NCBI RefSeq assembly: GCF_900103215.1
Contig: NZ_FNGV01000019.1
Span: 31,808-95,807, forward strand
DNA: 64,000 bases
From: Kriegella aquimaris
GTDB lineage: Bacteria; Bacteroidota; Bacteroidia; Flavobacteriales; Flavobacteriaceae
Reading direction: 5' to 3'
This document shows, piece after piece, positions 9,405 to 18,885 of this stretch (the first letter of the stretch is position 1; the number at the start of each line of letters is the position of its first letter). The notes beneath the pieces were generated by a model. That model saw nothing but the letters and a program-made list of their open reading frames with translations. It was not told where the DNA came from and did no database searches. A program made the position numbers and the translations under genes.

Positions 9405-10225
9405 CTATAAGCTCACTTTTAAGAATTTATAAGGGTTTGTCATGTTTTCTGGTATTTTTTTCAATTGCTGTAAATTTTGCAATTTCCATTGTACAGCGGG
9501 ATATTACAAACTCCAACTGGAAGTGACATTTTCAAAACTTAATATGAATTCTTTGTCTGAATCGGTGGAGTTTCCATGGATGGTTTGAGTATTAGACTTC
9601 GTGTGATTTAAAAATCTTCATAGGTTAATGGTTCATCGCTCATACCATCGAATTGATTGACGGTCGTTGCATGTTGGTCTAGTAAGTTTGGGTAAAACAT
9701 TTCATAAATAGACTTTTTGCTGCTATATAGACAAAAGAGGAGGCTTTTTTTATTTCATAGGTGAATCCCTCATTTTTCAATTGGTATTTGACATCGAACA
9801 AATCCCTTGGATGTAGACGTTCTGATGCCGTGCAAATCATCCGCCATATAATTGATCTATAGTGACAACTTGAATTTTACAAAAGACATAAAAGCCCTCC
9901 GATGTCTTTCCACACAGGTCCATTTTAACTGGCGGCATAATAGTTCCACATATGGCTTGGCTGCCTTCCAATTTTATTTGAGTTTGTGTCTGGGAAATTT
10001 GAAGTTCAAGCTCATCTTGTTTATGTTTGACTTTTTCGTTTGGGGTAACATTCACAATGTCCCTTTAATTCGTTCTATGGCCTTTGCGATATTTTTATAG
10101 GAGTGTCCTCTAAATAAACATAGTTCAAATCAATATCCACAGAAAGACGCGTCATATCCCTAACAAAGCGGTTTATCGCAGTCCCACGATGAGGAGAAAT
10201 ATAAAATGAAGTCAATCTATACAAT
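9405..10225 (-). pseudogene. Decayed AbiEii-type nucleotidyltransferase toxin gene
   Basis: Pieces of one protein appear in order but in shifting frames on the minus strand. They are: RGTAINRFVRDMTRLSVDID (near 10190, the GGTAL.../RLSxDID nucleotidyltransferase core), MPPVKMDLCGK...VVTIDQLYGG (9837-9950), LHPRDLFDVKYQL (near 9800), a FDGMSDEPLTYEDF segment (near 9620-9660) and AVQWKLQNLQQLKK (near 9460) before a stop at 9405. This is the AbiEii layout of the AbiE abortive-infection toxin-antitoxin system. The Gly-Gly of the usual GGTA motif is altered and at least three frameshifts or stops are present. No AbiEi antitoxin gene is visible upstream. Confidence 0.8.
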
Positions 10226-10411
10226 GCAATCAGATTACATTTATCTATAAAATATGGAACACCAAATATGGTATATTAATTTACGGCGTAAATCTATTTT
10301 TAACCTGTAGCTATATTTCGAGACAAGACAGTTGGAAGAATAAAAGACTTTTTGGTTTTTAAATTATATCATTTAAACCGATTGGCATCTTAATTAGTTA
10401 AAAGGTAACCT

Positions 10412-10495
10412 TGCGGTAAATCTAAAAAACGACCTTTTGGTAGGCCCTTCAAACAGGATGTTTCTGTGAAAAATTTGAGTCCCGTCCGGACCGCC
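10412..10495 (+). repeat. 84-nt direct repeat, right copy, with tRNA-3'-end-like terminus
   Basis: This is the same unit and orientation as 2521-2604, again starting TGCGGT and ending in GAGTCCCGTCCGGACCGC, followed within 15 nt by a hairpin. Together the copies frame 7.9 kb of accessory genes. An open frame reads through it on the minus strand (10390-10581, 63 codons), but it has no family resemblance and I do not consider it a gene. Confidence 0.6.
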
Positions 10496-10507
10496 AACAA
10501 AGAAAAG

Positions 10508-10536
10508 CCTCTCAATCTCTTGAGAGGTATTTTATT
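10508..10536 (+). terminator. Hairpin terminator after the right repeat
   Basis: CCTCTCAA (10508-10515), a 4-nt loop, and TTGAGAGG (10520-10527) form a perfect 8-bp stem followed by TATTTTATT. It could serve plus-strand transcription through the repeat. Confidence 0.6.
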
Positions 10537-10680
10537 AGTCAGGGTCAAACAATAATCTTTTGGTGTATCACTATTTGGCATTCATTAAACCTTGTGGATT
10601 CTTCATTTACCCCTTCTCTCCATCATCTTCCGCATCGTAATCAAGTTTTTATAATTTGATAAGATAGTGGAATGGGTTGG

Positions 10681-12123
10681 TCAATCCCTCAGACCGGTCA
10701 AATCTGAGTCAATGACTAGTTTGCCGCCTTTATTATGAACAAGGGCGGAAAAATCTTTGCTGCTTTCGATGCTATTCGAAGTCTTTAAATAGATTAATTT
10801 GTTTTCCACTGAATTATCAAGCAAGGTCATTTTACCTTCAGTGTTAAATACCGTATTTGAAATGCTAATATGTGTCGGAAAGTATTCTTTCATGGCTTGG
10901 TTGGAATGAAATTTTATACCCGTATTGCCGAGGCTTGAATTGGAAATGATGATAGCATCTATTGGAGTGTCTACGCCCAAAAATTCACGAGAGCCCTTAT
11001 GTAATACCCTGATATTGTCAAAGACTAGTTGTCGTTGCATAGGGATCTCTGCTCCCGGATAATAAGAACGGCTCCATTTGCCATTGTCAAAATGTATTGA
11101 AAAGCCTGTTCTTGGTTTTTCTAGATAAATATCTCTAAAGGTCACGTTTCTTACTCCCGCGACGTATTCGACATCTTCTTGTGTCATTACCCACTTAATG
11201 CCATCCAATTCCTTGGTTCCTTGGGTATGGGTAGGTCGGGTAGTCGATTTGTATTTTTTACCGTCCGGGTCGGCATTAACGCGATAAATCCTTCCATTTG
11301 AGACCACTGCATCTGCCTTTTGGACCTCCATGCCTTTTTTCCAATCGACCCAGCCACCGGCCAGTATTCTACAGAAGTAACCGACTAGTTTTTGATCGGA
11401 AGCCAAGTCATGACAATTCTCGATCACCCCATTTTCAATCCATCCTAATTCGGGGTTTGAAGTAGCGTAATCATGGGCGTTTAAAGCAAGCGCATCGTCA
11501 ACCGTTTCGAAAACCGCATTGGAAATTCTGAATCTATTTCCACGTCCTAGGTGAATACCATCCTTTTTGCCTTTGAGAATAGCATTGTCTATAACAAGGT
11601 CTTCGAAAGTACAAACATGAATTCCGAACTGAGCAGGCATAATGTCATAGCAGCGAAACCCTTCGATTCTCAAATCCTTCACATAGAAAAATGCGATTTG
11701 ACCTCGTAATCCGAATACTTCGTTAAAGACTAGGTCGATACCATTTACCATGACGACAAGGTCTCTAATGGTAATATGTTCATCGTAGGTTTTTGTCAAA
11801 GCACCTTTGTTGAGCAGCACATGTGAAAACTTGCCAACTTCATCGACTTTCTGTAAAACCACGCCGTTACCAAATTCAAGGGTAGTGTTGCTTCCAACAT
11901 AGGTGGTTCCGGCCACTTTGTAGGTTCCTGGTCGGCTTATGATAATAGTTCCTGTTTGATCTACTGCCTTTTGAAGTGCCGTCACGTTTTCTACTCCTGT
12001 CGCATCAGGAGAAAAGCCGAATTCGGCGGCATTGATAAAACCTCCTTTTTGAGCTTCTGTTAGTAGGGAAGTCAAGAATAAAAGGCTAAAGAGGAAAAAT
12101 TTACAAGTTTTATACATCTTCAT
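10681..12123 (-). CDS. Secreted right-handed beta-helix glycan-active enzyme, GH28/pectate-lyase-like
   Basis: This 480-residue protein has a Sec signal peptide (FFLFSLLFLTSLLTEAQ). The start FINAAEFGFSPDATGVENVTALQKAVD is the usual opening of pectate-lyase-superfamily beta-helices. Residues around 188-220 contain KDGIHLG and VDDALALN, reminiscent of the paired-Asp regions of GH28 polygalacturonases, although the canonical NTDG and GHG signatures are not clear. The enzyme would act in the periplasm or on the surface on a uronate-containing chain; the exact reaction is inference. It is the last gene of the leftward susCD operon, 15 bp after the SGNH esterase. Confidence 0.7.
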   Translation of the reverse strand: MKMYKTCKFFLFSLLFLTSLLTEAQKGGFINAAEFGFSPDATGVENVTALQKAVDQTGTIIISRPGTYKVAGTTYVGSNTTLEFGNGVVLQKVDEVGKFSHVLLNKGALTKTYDEHITIRDLVVMVNGIDLVFNEVFGLRGQIAFFYVKDLRIEGFRCYDIMPAQFGIHVCTFEDLVIDNAILKGKKDGIHLGRGNRFRISNAVFETVDDALALNAHDYATSNPELGWIENGVIENCHDLASDQKLVGYFCRILAGGWVDWKKGMEVQKADAVVSNGRIYRVNADPDGKKYKSTTRPTHTQGTKELDGIKWVMTQEDVEYVAGVRNVTFRDIYLEKPRTGFSIHFDNGKWSRSYYPGAEIPMQRQLVFDNIRVLHKGSREFLGVDTPIDAIIISNSSLGNTGIKFHSNQAMKEYFPTHISISNTVFNTEGKMTLLDNSVENKLIYLKTSNSIESSKDFSALVHNKGGKLVIDSDLTGLRD

Positions 12124-12138
12124 TTTTTAGCTTTAAAA

Positions 12139-13437
12139 TCAATTATAATTTTTGTTTTCTATCAACTCACCATCTAATAATATTTTGGCGAGATACCAGT
12201 TGATTTCCGTGTAATCCTCAGATTGGCCCATTGAACGGTTATTTGCAGACAGTATTTTATTCTTGTCGATAGGTTCGTCGCGTACTTTAATTGATACCGT
12301 ATGAATGGAATCAGTCCATCCACCTATGGTTTTATAGCTTATTCTCCAATAGGTACAATAACCATCAAACCGGTTGTGATTTTGTTTCTCTCCATCAACA
12401 GAGACTTCAAGGGTTCCTGTACCTGGACCAATAACGTCATAAAACCCAAAGGCTTTACCTCGAAACTGAAAAGACAAAGAATCTCCAGGTACACCTTTTC
12501 CAATACTATTAAAGTATCTTGAGAATCTTTTGAAAATGGAGTCGCTTTTGGTTTCAATAGCGGTTAATTCTTCTTTTGAATCAATTATACCCCAATCAAT
12601 CATTTTTGTATTCACAGATGGGTTGGCATTGAGGGGTTTGACAATATTGTGCTTAAGAACAGTGCCAGCTGATTTTGATTTCATTTCAGTAAGTGCACGT
12701 ACAAATACCTCATGATAAATTTTGTGACCTGACTCGGGGTATGGATGAACCCCATCAGGACTAAACACTACTATGCTATCGTTAGTTTCCTTATTGCCCT
12801 TAAATAGAACTTTGCCTTCATCTACCCTTCGAAGAACCTCTGGGCCAAAATTGATTGATGGAATCTGGTAATGCTCTGCAATTTTTTCCATTGTTGCAAT
12901 AGAAGATGGCAGACTATATTTTTTGTAGATATCTAAAAAGTCTTCTTTAATTGTATAGATAAAACAGATATCTATCTCCGGGTTTTGTTTCCAAATTTGA
13001 TGGGTAATTCCCTCCATGGAACGGGTAATTTCCTCTGGATTAGTATTAGAGTCGTTTACTGCAAACTCGACGAATACTAAATCAGGATTGTATTGTAATA
13101 CTTGGTCTTTGAGCCTATAAGCTCCAAATGGAGAACCAGTTCCTCCTATTGCTGCGTTGATTTCCACAAACTCAGTTTCAGGATAATTTTCTTTGAACCA
13201 ATTGAATGAATGAATGCGCCAACCCGGCTGTGCAGTGATACTGCCGCCTAAATAGGCTATTCTAACAGTATCCCTATTTTTCATCTTAAATAGCACGTTA
13301 TTCAAACCACCTCTTACTGTATATCCATCGAAAAAAAATTCTTTCTCAGAAGTAGTACATTGGACGAGCATCAAAAAAACCAGTGATAGTATAGTCAAAC
13401 TGCTAATGTTTAGCGGTTGCTGATTTTGAACTTTCAT
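12139..13437 (-). CDS. SGNH/GDSL-family esterase lipoprotein
   Basis: This 432-residue protein has a lipoprotein signal ending in LVQC. SGNH blocks are present: YLGGSIT (block I, catalytic Ser), INAAIGGTG (block II Gly region), FVEFAVND (block III Asn) and DGVHPYPESGH (block V Asp/His). The C-terminal ~180 residues form an extra beta-rich domain. Family members remove acetyl groups from polysaccharides, so a glycan acetylesterase role is likely. It sits between susD and the GH28-like gene. Confidence 0.8.
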   Translation of the reverse strand: MKVQNQQPLNISSLTILSLVFLMLVQCTTSEKEFFFDGYTVRGGLNNVLFKMKNRDTVRIAYLGGSITAQPGWRIHSFNWFKENYPETEFVEINAAIGGTGSPFGAYRLKDQVLQYNPDLVFVEFAVNDSNTNPEEITRSMEGITHQIWKQNPEIDICFIYTIKEDFLDIYKKYSLPSSIATMEKIAEHYQIPSINFGPEVLRRVDEGKVLFKGNKETNDSIVVFSPDGVHPYPESGHKIYHEVFVRALTEMKSKSAGTVLKHNIVKPLNANPSVNTKMIDWGIIDSKEELTAIETKSDSIFKRFSRYFNSIGKGVPGDSLSFQFRGKAFGFYDVIGPGTGTLEVSVDGEKQNHNRFDGYCTYWRISYKTIGGWTDSIHTVSIKVRDEPIDKNKILSANNRSMGQSEDYTEINWYLAKILLDGELIENKNYN

Positions 13438-13718
13438 AAAAATCTATTTTTTTGAATATAGCTTTATTAATATTTCCTTAAATCGATTTGAATATTATTT
13501 TTTTACGAGATTAGTCTTAATTTTTAAATAAGCCATAGTGAGATCAACGGTTTCCCCAGTCCTTAATAACTTTGAGTGGCTCCTTATTTCACAGACACTT
13601 TGTTAATATTATTGGTTATTCTTTCACGGGCTCTATTATTGAAATAATGCCACCTCAGTTTTCCTGTGATGGCACTATTCAAAACTAACTCAACTATACT
13701 AACTCAACTCAACTATTT
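13438..13718. other. Intergenic region between SGNH esterase and susD-like gene
   Basis: No gene is seen. It contains tandem ACTCAACTA-type units (about 13686-13715) just downstream of the susD stop. An imperfect hairpin (TGCCA...TGGCA, about 13650-13673) could end or attenuate the susCD transcript. Confidence 0.4.
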
Positions 13719-15311
13719 TCAATAACCCGGGTTCTGTACTAGATTAGGGTTTGAAAGCATTTCATTTGGTGGATAAGGAAATAACATTCGATGTGGTTCG
13801 ATCGTAAATTGAAAATCTTGAGGGTAACCATCCCCTGCACCAGGAGAAGACTCGTTCTGATTGGGATTAAAAAAGCCCTCCAATTTCGATTTGGTATACT
13901 CCAAGCCCCTTCTCCGCATATCGAACAGCATTTGTTGTTCATAGGTCAACTCAAGATCGCGTTCGACGAATATCGAATCTCTAAAGTCATCTTGCGATAG
14001 CCCAGCTAACGGTGGCAGTCCGGCCCTTTCCCTGGTCGTATTGAGACCCGAGTAATCTTGGGTGCCAAGTTCATTCGAAACTTCGGAATGCAACAGTAAC
14101 ACGTCGGCATAGCGCAATACTGGAAAATTATTGGGACAAGAGAAATTACTTTCTAGTTCTGCACCCACTGCTCGGTATTTGCCTATATATGCTTGGGCTT
14201 GCGGACCATCTTCCATAGTAAATATTTCTCCCGCTAAAAAGGGGGGTTTGTCATCGACTAATTCGAATTCGGTAATGATGGTCCATTGAAACCTAGGTCC
14301 CGAATCATGTGATTGAAACCATTTGGCAAACTCGGGCGGAACACCGTCGAGGGCTGACCCGCGAGAGTAATCCGTTCCGGTTGTCCAAATATCTCTTGTA
14401 AAAACATTAGGTGTAAAGTAACCGAACATACCCCGAAAATTTTGTTGAATACCTTCTTTCTGAATGACATACATCATTTCGTCGTTGTTATCGTTATTCC
14501 AATCCCAGAGATCGGCGTAAGGGGTAGCCGATTGTATCAAAGAGTATTGCCCAGAGGAAATTACCGACTCTAGAAGAACTTTGGCCTCTCCAAGGCGAGA
14601 GTTATCTTTCAACGGTTCGCCGGCCATCGTAATATAAGCTTTGGCCAACATGCCCTGTGCTGCACCTTTTGTGGCATGACCCGCATTGAAGCCTCTTGTT
14701 GTATACTCGCTTTTTGTGGGCAATATGGCAGCGGCATCCTCAAAATCTTTGGTCAAAAAGGCGTAGGTTTCCTCAATAGATGCCCTGGCGGGATAAAGGT
14801 CGTCATCAAGTGTTTGGGGCTTGTCTACTATAGGCATTCCGCCCCACAACCGGACCCCATAAAAATAGGCCAAGCCCCTCAGAAATTTGGCCTCCCCTAC
14901 AATTTCGGCCTGTCTTTGTGTATCTTCCATTTGAATATCTGGCACCTTTTCAATAATGTCGTTGGACATTCTGACTACGTCCCAGAGTCGTTCCATAATA
15001 TCATAATAGGCAGGGTCGCCATATTCATTATTCCAACTCCACGTGGATAGGTTGTTCCTTTCATGTATATTTCGGAAATTGTATTGCATCGAAGGTGTTG
15101 GCATTTCAGTGGCCCAACCCATTCTATGATTAAAGACGACCAGCATGCCCATTAGTCTGTGGTTCTCGTTGACCATTGTTTCTACCGTTGCTCCAGTAGG
15201 GAAATTGTTTTCACCATAAGTACTAAATACTTCTTCTTCCAAATACTGTTCACATGCTGTAGGAATGATAAGAATTGAAAGAAGGGCTATATAATAAAAT
15301 ATATTTTTCAT
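13719..15311 (-). CDS. SusD/RagB-like surface glycan-binding lipoprotein
   Basis: This 530-residue protein has a lipoprotein signal (SILIIPTAC). It shows the SusD plan: helical TPR-like segments (FLRGLAYFYGVRLWGGMPIV is the conserved LRAxxYF...G region) and a C-terminal end NPNLVQNPGY typical of the family. SusD lipoproteins cap the SusC porin and capture oligosaccharides. It is 10 bp downstream of its susC-like partner. The ligand is not deducible from the sequence. Confidence 0.95.
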   Translation of the reverse strand: MKNIFYYIALLSILIIPTACEQYLEEEVFSTYGENNFPTGATVETMVNENHRLMGMLVVFNHRMGWATEMPTPSMQYNFRNIHERNNLSTWSWNNEYGDPAYYDIMERLWDVVRMSNDIIEKVPDIQMEDTQRQAEIVGEAKFLRGLAYFYGVRLWGGMPIVDKPQTLDDDLYPARASIEETYAFLTKDFEDAAAILPTKSEYTTRGFNAGHATKGAAQGMLAKAYITMAGEPLKDNSRLGEAKVLLESVISSGQYSLIQSATPYADLWDWNNDNNDEMMYVIQKEGIQQNFRGMFGYFTPNVFTRDIWTTGTDYSRGSALDGVPPEFAKWFQSHDSGPRFQWTIITEFELVDDKPPFLAGEIFTMEDGPQAQAYIGKYRAVGAELESNFSCPNNFPVLRYADVLLLHSEVSNELGTQDYSGLNTTRERAGLPPLAGLSQDDFRDSIFVERDLELTYEQQMLFDMRRRGLEYTKSKLEGFFNPNQNESSPGAGDGYPQDFQFTIEPHRMLFPYPPNEMLSNPNLVQNPGY

Positions 15312-15321
15312 GCTCTAAGAT

Positions 15322-18300
15322 TTAAAAGTTAAAATTCAGACCCAAGGTATAGGATTTGGACAAAGGGTAAACCCCTGCATCAAAGCCTTCACCGAAAGCA
15401 AAAGAACCACCGGAACTTACATCGGGATTGTATCCATCGTAAGTAGTAAGTGTAAAAACATTAGAGGCATTGAGATAGATATTAATGCCACTAAAAACGC
15501 CAATGGCCTTGGGTAGAGTATAACCCAAACGAACGTTTTTAAGACGTAGATAACTACCATCTTGTACTTGTCGGTTGTCAAAGGTCAAGCCTTTACGGCT
15601 GTTATTGGCCGTACTGTTGATTGCACTAAAGGCATCTCTATTGTTTGGGGTCCAATTGTCCGAAGCTTCTGGTTTATCGGAATCGCCACCATAAAACATG
15701 ACGATATCGGTACCAGTAACACCTTGAAAGAAAAGAGAAAGATCAAAATTCTTATAATTGAAGCGATTCGTGAAACCAAATACATAGTCTGGCTGCCCTG
15801 TTCCTAAAGACTCACGATCCGCATCTGTAATTATACCATCATTATTTATATCCTTATAGATATAGAACCCTTCTTTGTGCAGGTTTCTTTGTGGATCCAT
15901 GTCTACGGGCCAGCTATCTGCCTGCGCCTGATCACGGAAAATACCTTCTATCACGTAGCCATAAATCTGTCCGGCAGGCTGCCCTTTATATAATCTAGGA
16001 CCACCTCTTCTGGGCCATTGAGCCACTTCGATGTAAGGTTCACCTGTGTTTGGGTCTACGGCTGTTCCTTCACCTACTTCTGTCGCCTTTGCTCTTATTC
16101 GGGATAGGTTGGCATTTAAATTCCAAGTAAAATTCTCGTTAGAAACCACTACTGCGTCAACACCAAATTCTACACCACTATTTCTCAACGAGCCTAAATT
16201 TTGAATAGAAGACCCAAAACCGGTACTTCTGGGAATTACAACAGGAAGTATCAGGTCATCTGTATCTTTGAGGAAATAATCGAAAGTAAAACCGATCCGG
16301 CTATTGAAGAAACGTGCATCAAGCCCCAAATTGTATTGTGTTGTGGTTTCCCATTTGAGGTCTGGGTTAGATATTCTTGACAAACGTACACCATTGACTA
16401 TTTGATTGTCATAGCTATATGCATTTCCTGAAATACCCCAAAGTCCTATGGAACTATAGGGGTCTAGCGCACCATTACCCGTCTGCCCCACGCTGGCTCT
16501 TATTTTTAAATTGGAAACAAGATCTTGATTTTGCATAAAAGCTTCTTCACTAGGTCGCCAGGCTAAGGCCAGAGACGGAAAAAAAGCCCATTTATTCGCT
16601 TCCCCGAATACAGAAGAACCATCTTGCCTTACATTCAAGCTAGCATAGTATTTACTTTTATAGTTGTAATTCAACCTGCCAAAAAAACCAACGGTCTGCC
16701 ACTTTCGTTTCCCATTGCTCAAATTTATAGTTTCACTATTTCCTCCTGCCAGATTATCTGTTCCAAGTTCGTCCGTAGCAAAATCATCGATACCCAAATT
16801 TAAGTTGGATATGGTCTGGGATATTAGTTCTACCCCACCTACGGCATCCAAGTTATGGCTGCCAAACGTATTTGACCATGAGAAGTAGCCATTCCCATTG
16901 GTGCGAATTGCTTCTAAATGGTTGATATCAGCGCTACCTTGAGGCACAGGGGAACCGAAAAAAGTCAACGTTCTTTTTACATAGGTTTTTCGTACTGCAT
17001 CGGAATAATCTAATCCTGCACTTGCCGTAAAAGTCAATGATTTGGTCAAATGGAAATCGGCTTGTACATTGCCCAAAACCCGATTAGTATTAATGGGGCT
17101 TTCAACATCTTCCAATATTTTTAAGGGATTTGTATCAGGATTAGATGCTTTGGTATCTGTATACCACAAGCCGGTACGTTCTTCAAACCATTCGGGGTTA
17201 TGAGCAGGAGAATACCCTAAAGCGGCTGTTACCGCGTTAAAATTGAAACCCGAACCGGTAGGCACTCTTTTTTCAACAGAGTGGCTCAACAGCAAACTGG
17301 TTTTTAGATTGAGAAAGCTTCCAACTTTTTGGTCAAGGTTCAGACGTACTTGGGCATCTTTAAAACCCGAAGTAATCATAATTCCCTCTTCATCATAATA
17401 CTTACCTGATAATAAGAACTTGGTATTCTCATTGCCCCCTGTAAAGGATACGGCTAGATTCTGTACAACTGCAGGTCTATAGATCAAATCCTGCCAATCA
17501 TAAGTTCCCGCATTTTGGGCTAAGGGGTGAAATGAATCGGAACCATTAAAACGTACGTTATCAGGGTGTACTCCACCGTTTATTTCGGCTTCGGTCACCC
17601 GATTAATATATGCTGGGCCATCTAACCTTTTTAGTTTACGAATAATAGTATTTACGCCGGTCGAATAATTAATATTCACTTGGGTCTTACCGGCTTTACC
17701 CCTTTTTGTAGTAATAAGTACCACACCGTTGGCTCCTCTGCTTCCATAAATAGCTGTAGCTGCAGCATCTTTTAAAATTTCAATATTTGCTATGTCATTC
17801 GGATTGATCATTGACAATGCGTTAGGCCGTACCTTCGTAGCCGCTGCTCCCTCTACGGAACCTTCATTTATTCCTCCACCTACATAAAGATCATTATTGT
17901 CACTATTAACGGGAAAACCATCTACGATATATAAGGGTTCGGTCGATCCGGTGATGGTGCTGGTTCCCCTGATTCTAATATTGATTCCTCCTCCAGGAGC
18001 TCCATCACCCGTGGTCACTTGAACCCCGGCCGCCCTACCTTGTAGCAAGTTGCTCACGGTATTGGTGGGGATTTCTTCAATATCTTCAGAGGTAATCGAA
18101 GCTACCGAACCTGTAAGGTCACTTCGTTTTACGCCACCATAGCCAATGAGTACAACTTCATCTAAACCGGCAGCATCTTCCGCTAAACTTATGGAAATAA
18201 TGGATTGCCCATTTACACGGACTTCTTTGGTGGCAAAACCAATATATGAAATCACCAAAACGGCGTTGTCGTTAGAAATGTCCAAAACAAAATTTCCGTC

Positions 18301-18789
18301 AAAATCAGCGGTAACGCCGTTGGTCGTTCCTTTCTCTACAATATTGGCACCCGGTAAGGGTCTACCATCACTATCCGAAACAGCACCACTAACTGTGGTT
18401 GTTTGCTTAGCTATTATAGAAGTGTCGGATTTAGTAATTACTATCTTATTACCTTTGATATCTAATTTGAAATTCTTGTCTAAAAAACACGTTTCCAATA
18501 ATTTGTTCGCTCGAATAGTTCCTTTTCTTAGTTCAACTTTTGGGGTGTCCTTGAAAAGATCTTCTTGATATATAAAAGTATATTCGGTCTGGTCTCTCAG
18601 TAAGTCGAAAACAGCATCTATTGAAACTATCTGATTTTTACTTATCTGAATCTTTGTGTTTTGTGAGAAAATTTCGCTCGAAGTAAAACCAAACGCAGTG
18701 GAACAAAGCAAAAAAATAAAGGTTCTCATGATGAACTTTAGTAGCTCTTTCCGCTGGCGGAAAAGATTGTTAGGAAATTTAATTTTCAT
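15322..18789 (-). CDS. SusC-like TonB-dependent receptor with STN domain
   Basis: This 1155-residue protein has a signal peptide (TFIFLLCSTAFGF, about residues 23-43). An STN domain follows (about 49-115; ISIDAVFDLL...TFIYQ), then a CarboxypepD_reg-like beta domain (about 130-205; PLPGANIVEKGTTNGV), a TonB-box-like DEVVLIGYG, a plug (LQGRAAGVQV; YGSRGANGVVLITT) and a 22-strand barrel ending in NFNF. The STN domain is what FecR-type anti-sigma factors contact, consistent with the fecR gene directly upstream. It imports oligosaccharides across the outer membrane with TonB energy. Confidence 0.96.
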   Translation of the reverse strand: MKIKFPNNLFRQRKELLKFIMRTFIFLLCSTAFGFTSSEIFSQNTKIQISKNQIVSIDAVFDLLRDQTEYTFIYQEDLFKDTPKVELRKGTIRANKLLETCFLDKNFKLDIKGNKIVITKSDTSIIAKQTTTVSGAVSDSDGRPLPGANIVEKGTTNGVTADFDGNFVLDISNDNAVLVISYIGFATKEVRVNGQSIISISLAEDAAGLDEVVLIGYGGVKRSDLTGSVASITSEDIEEIPTNTVSNLLQGRAAGVQVTTGDGAPGGGINIRIRGTSTITGSTEPLYIVDGFPVNSDNNDLYVGGGINEGSVEGAAATKVRPNALSMINPNDIANIEILKDAAATAIYGSRGANGVVLITTKRGKAGKTQVNINYSTGVNTIIRKLKRLDGPAYINRVTEAEINGGVHPDNVRFNGSDSFHPLAQNAGTYDWQDLIYRPAVVQNLAVSFTGGNENTKFLLSGKYYDEEGIMITSGFKDAQVRLNLDQKVGSFLNLKTSLLLSHSVEKRVPTGSGFNFNAVTAALGYSPAHNPEWFEERTGLWYTDTKASNPDTNPLKILEDVESPINTNRVLGNVQADFHLTKSLTFTASAGLDYSDAVRKTYVKRTLTFFGSPVPQGSADINHLEAIRTNGNGYFSWSNTFGSHNLDAVGGVELISQTISNLNLGIDDFATDELGTDNLAGGNSETINLSNGKRKWQTVGFFGRLNYNYKSKYYASLNVRQDGSSVFGEANKWAFFPSLALAWRPSEEAFMQNQDLVSNLKIRASVGQTGNGALDPYSSIGLWGISGNAYSYDNQIVNGVRLSRISNPDLKWETTTQYNLGLDARFFNSRIGFTFDYFLKDTDDLILPVVIPRSTGFGSSIQNLGSLRNSGVEFGVDAVVVSNENFTWNLNANLSRIRAKATEVGEGTAVDPNTGEPYIEVAQWPRRGGPRLYKGQPAGQIYGYVIEGIFRDQAQADSWPVDMDPQRNLHKEGFYIYKDINNDGIITDADRESLGTGQPDYVFGFTNRFNYKNFDLSLFFQGVTGTDIVMFYGGDSDKPEASDNWTPNNRDAFSAINSTANNSRKGLTFDNRQVQDGSYLRLKNVRLGYTLPKAIGVFSGINIYLNASNVFTLTTYDGYNPDVSSGGSFAFGEGFDAGVYPLSKSYTLGLNFNF

Positions 18790-18840
18790 AAATTTGAATA
18801 TTGGTTGGTTAAATAGTGTTAATCAATTGATTCAAAGAGG

Positions 18841-18879
18841 GGATAAAGCACAGTACTGTCCAGGTATAAACTTTATTCC
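18841..18879 (-). promoter_or_regulatory. Stem-loop in the fecR-susC intergenic leader
   Basis: GGATAAAG (18841-18848) pairs with CTTTATTCC (18871-18879) with one bulge, and the loop contains the palindrome ACAGTACTGT. It lies between the fecR stop and the susC start on the coding strand, so it may attenuate or process the transcript. This is inference from pairing only. Confidence 0.4.
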
Positions 18880-18885
18880 TTTTCT

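Noticed and set aside
18790..18815. TTAACCAACCAA-like sequence before the first susC (and TTAACCAATT before the second at 22991-23001) as additional GntR operators
   Set aside because: Only half-sites without the 12+1+12 geometry or overlap with a TAnnTTTG element. They lie just before the start codons of FecI/FecR-controlled genes, where A-rich AACCAA leaders are common in this group.
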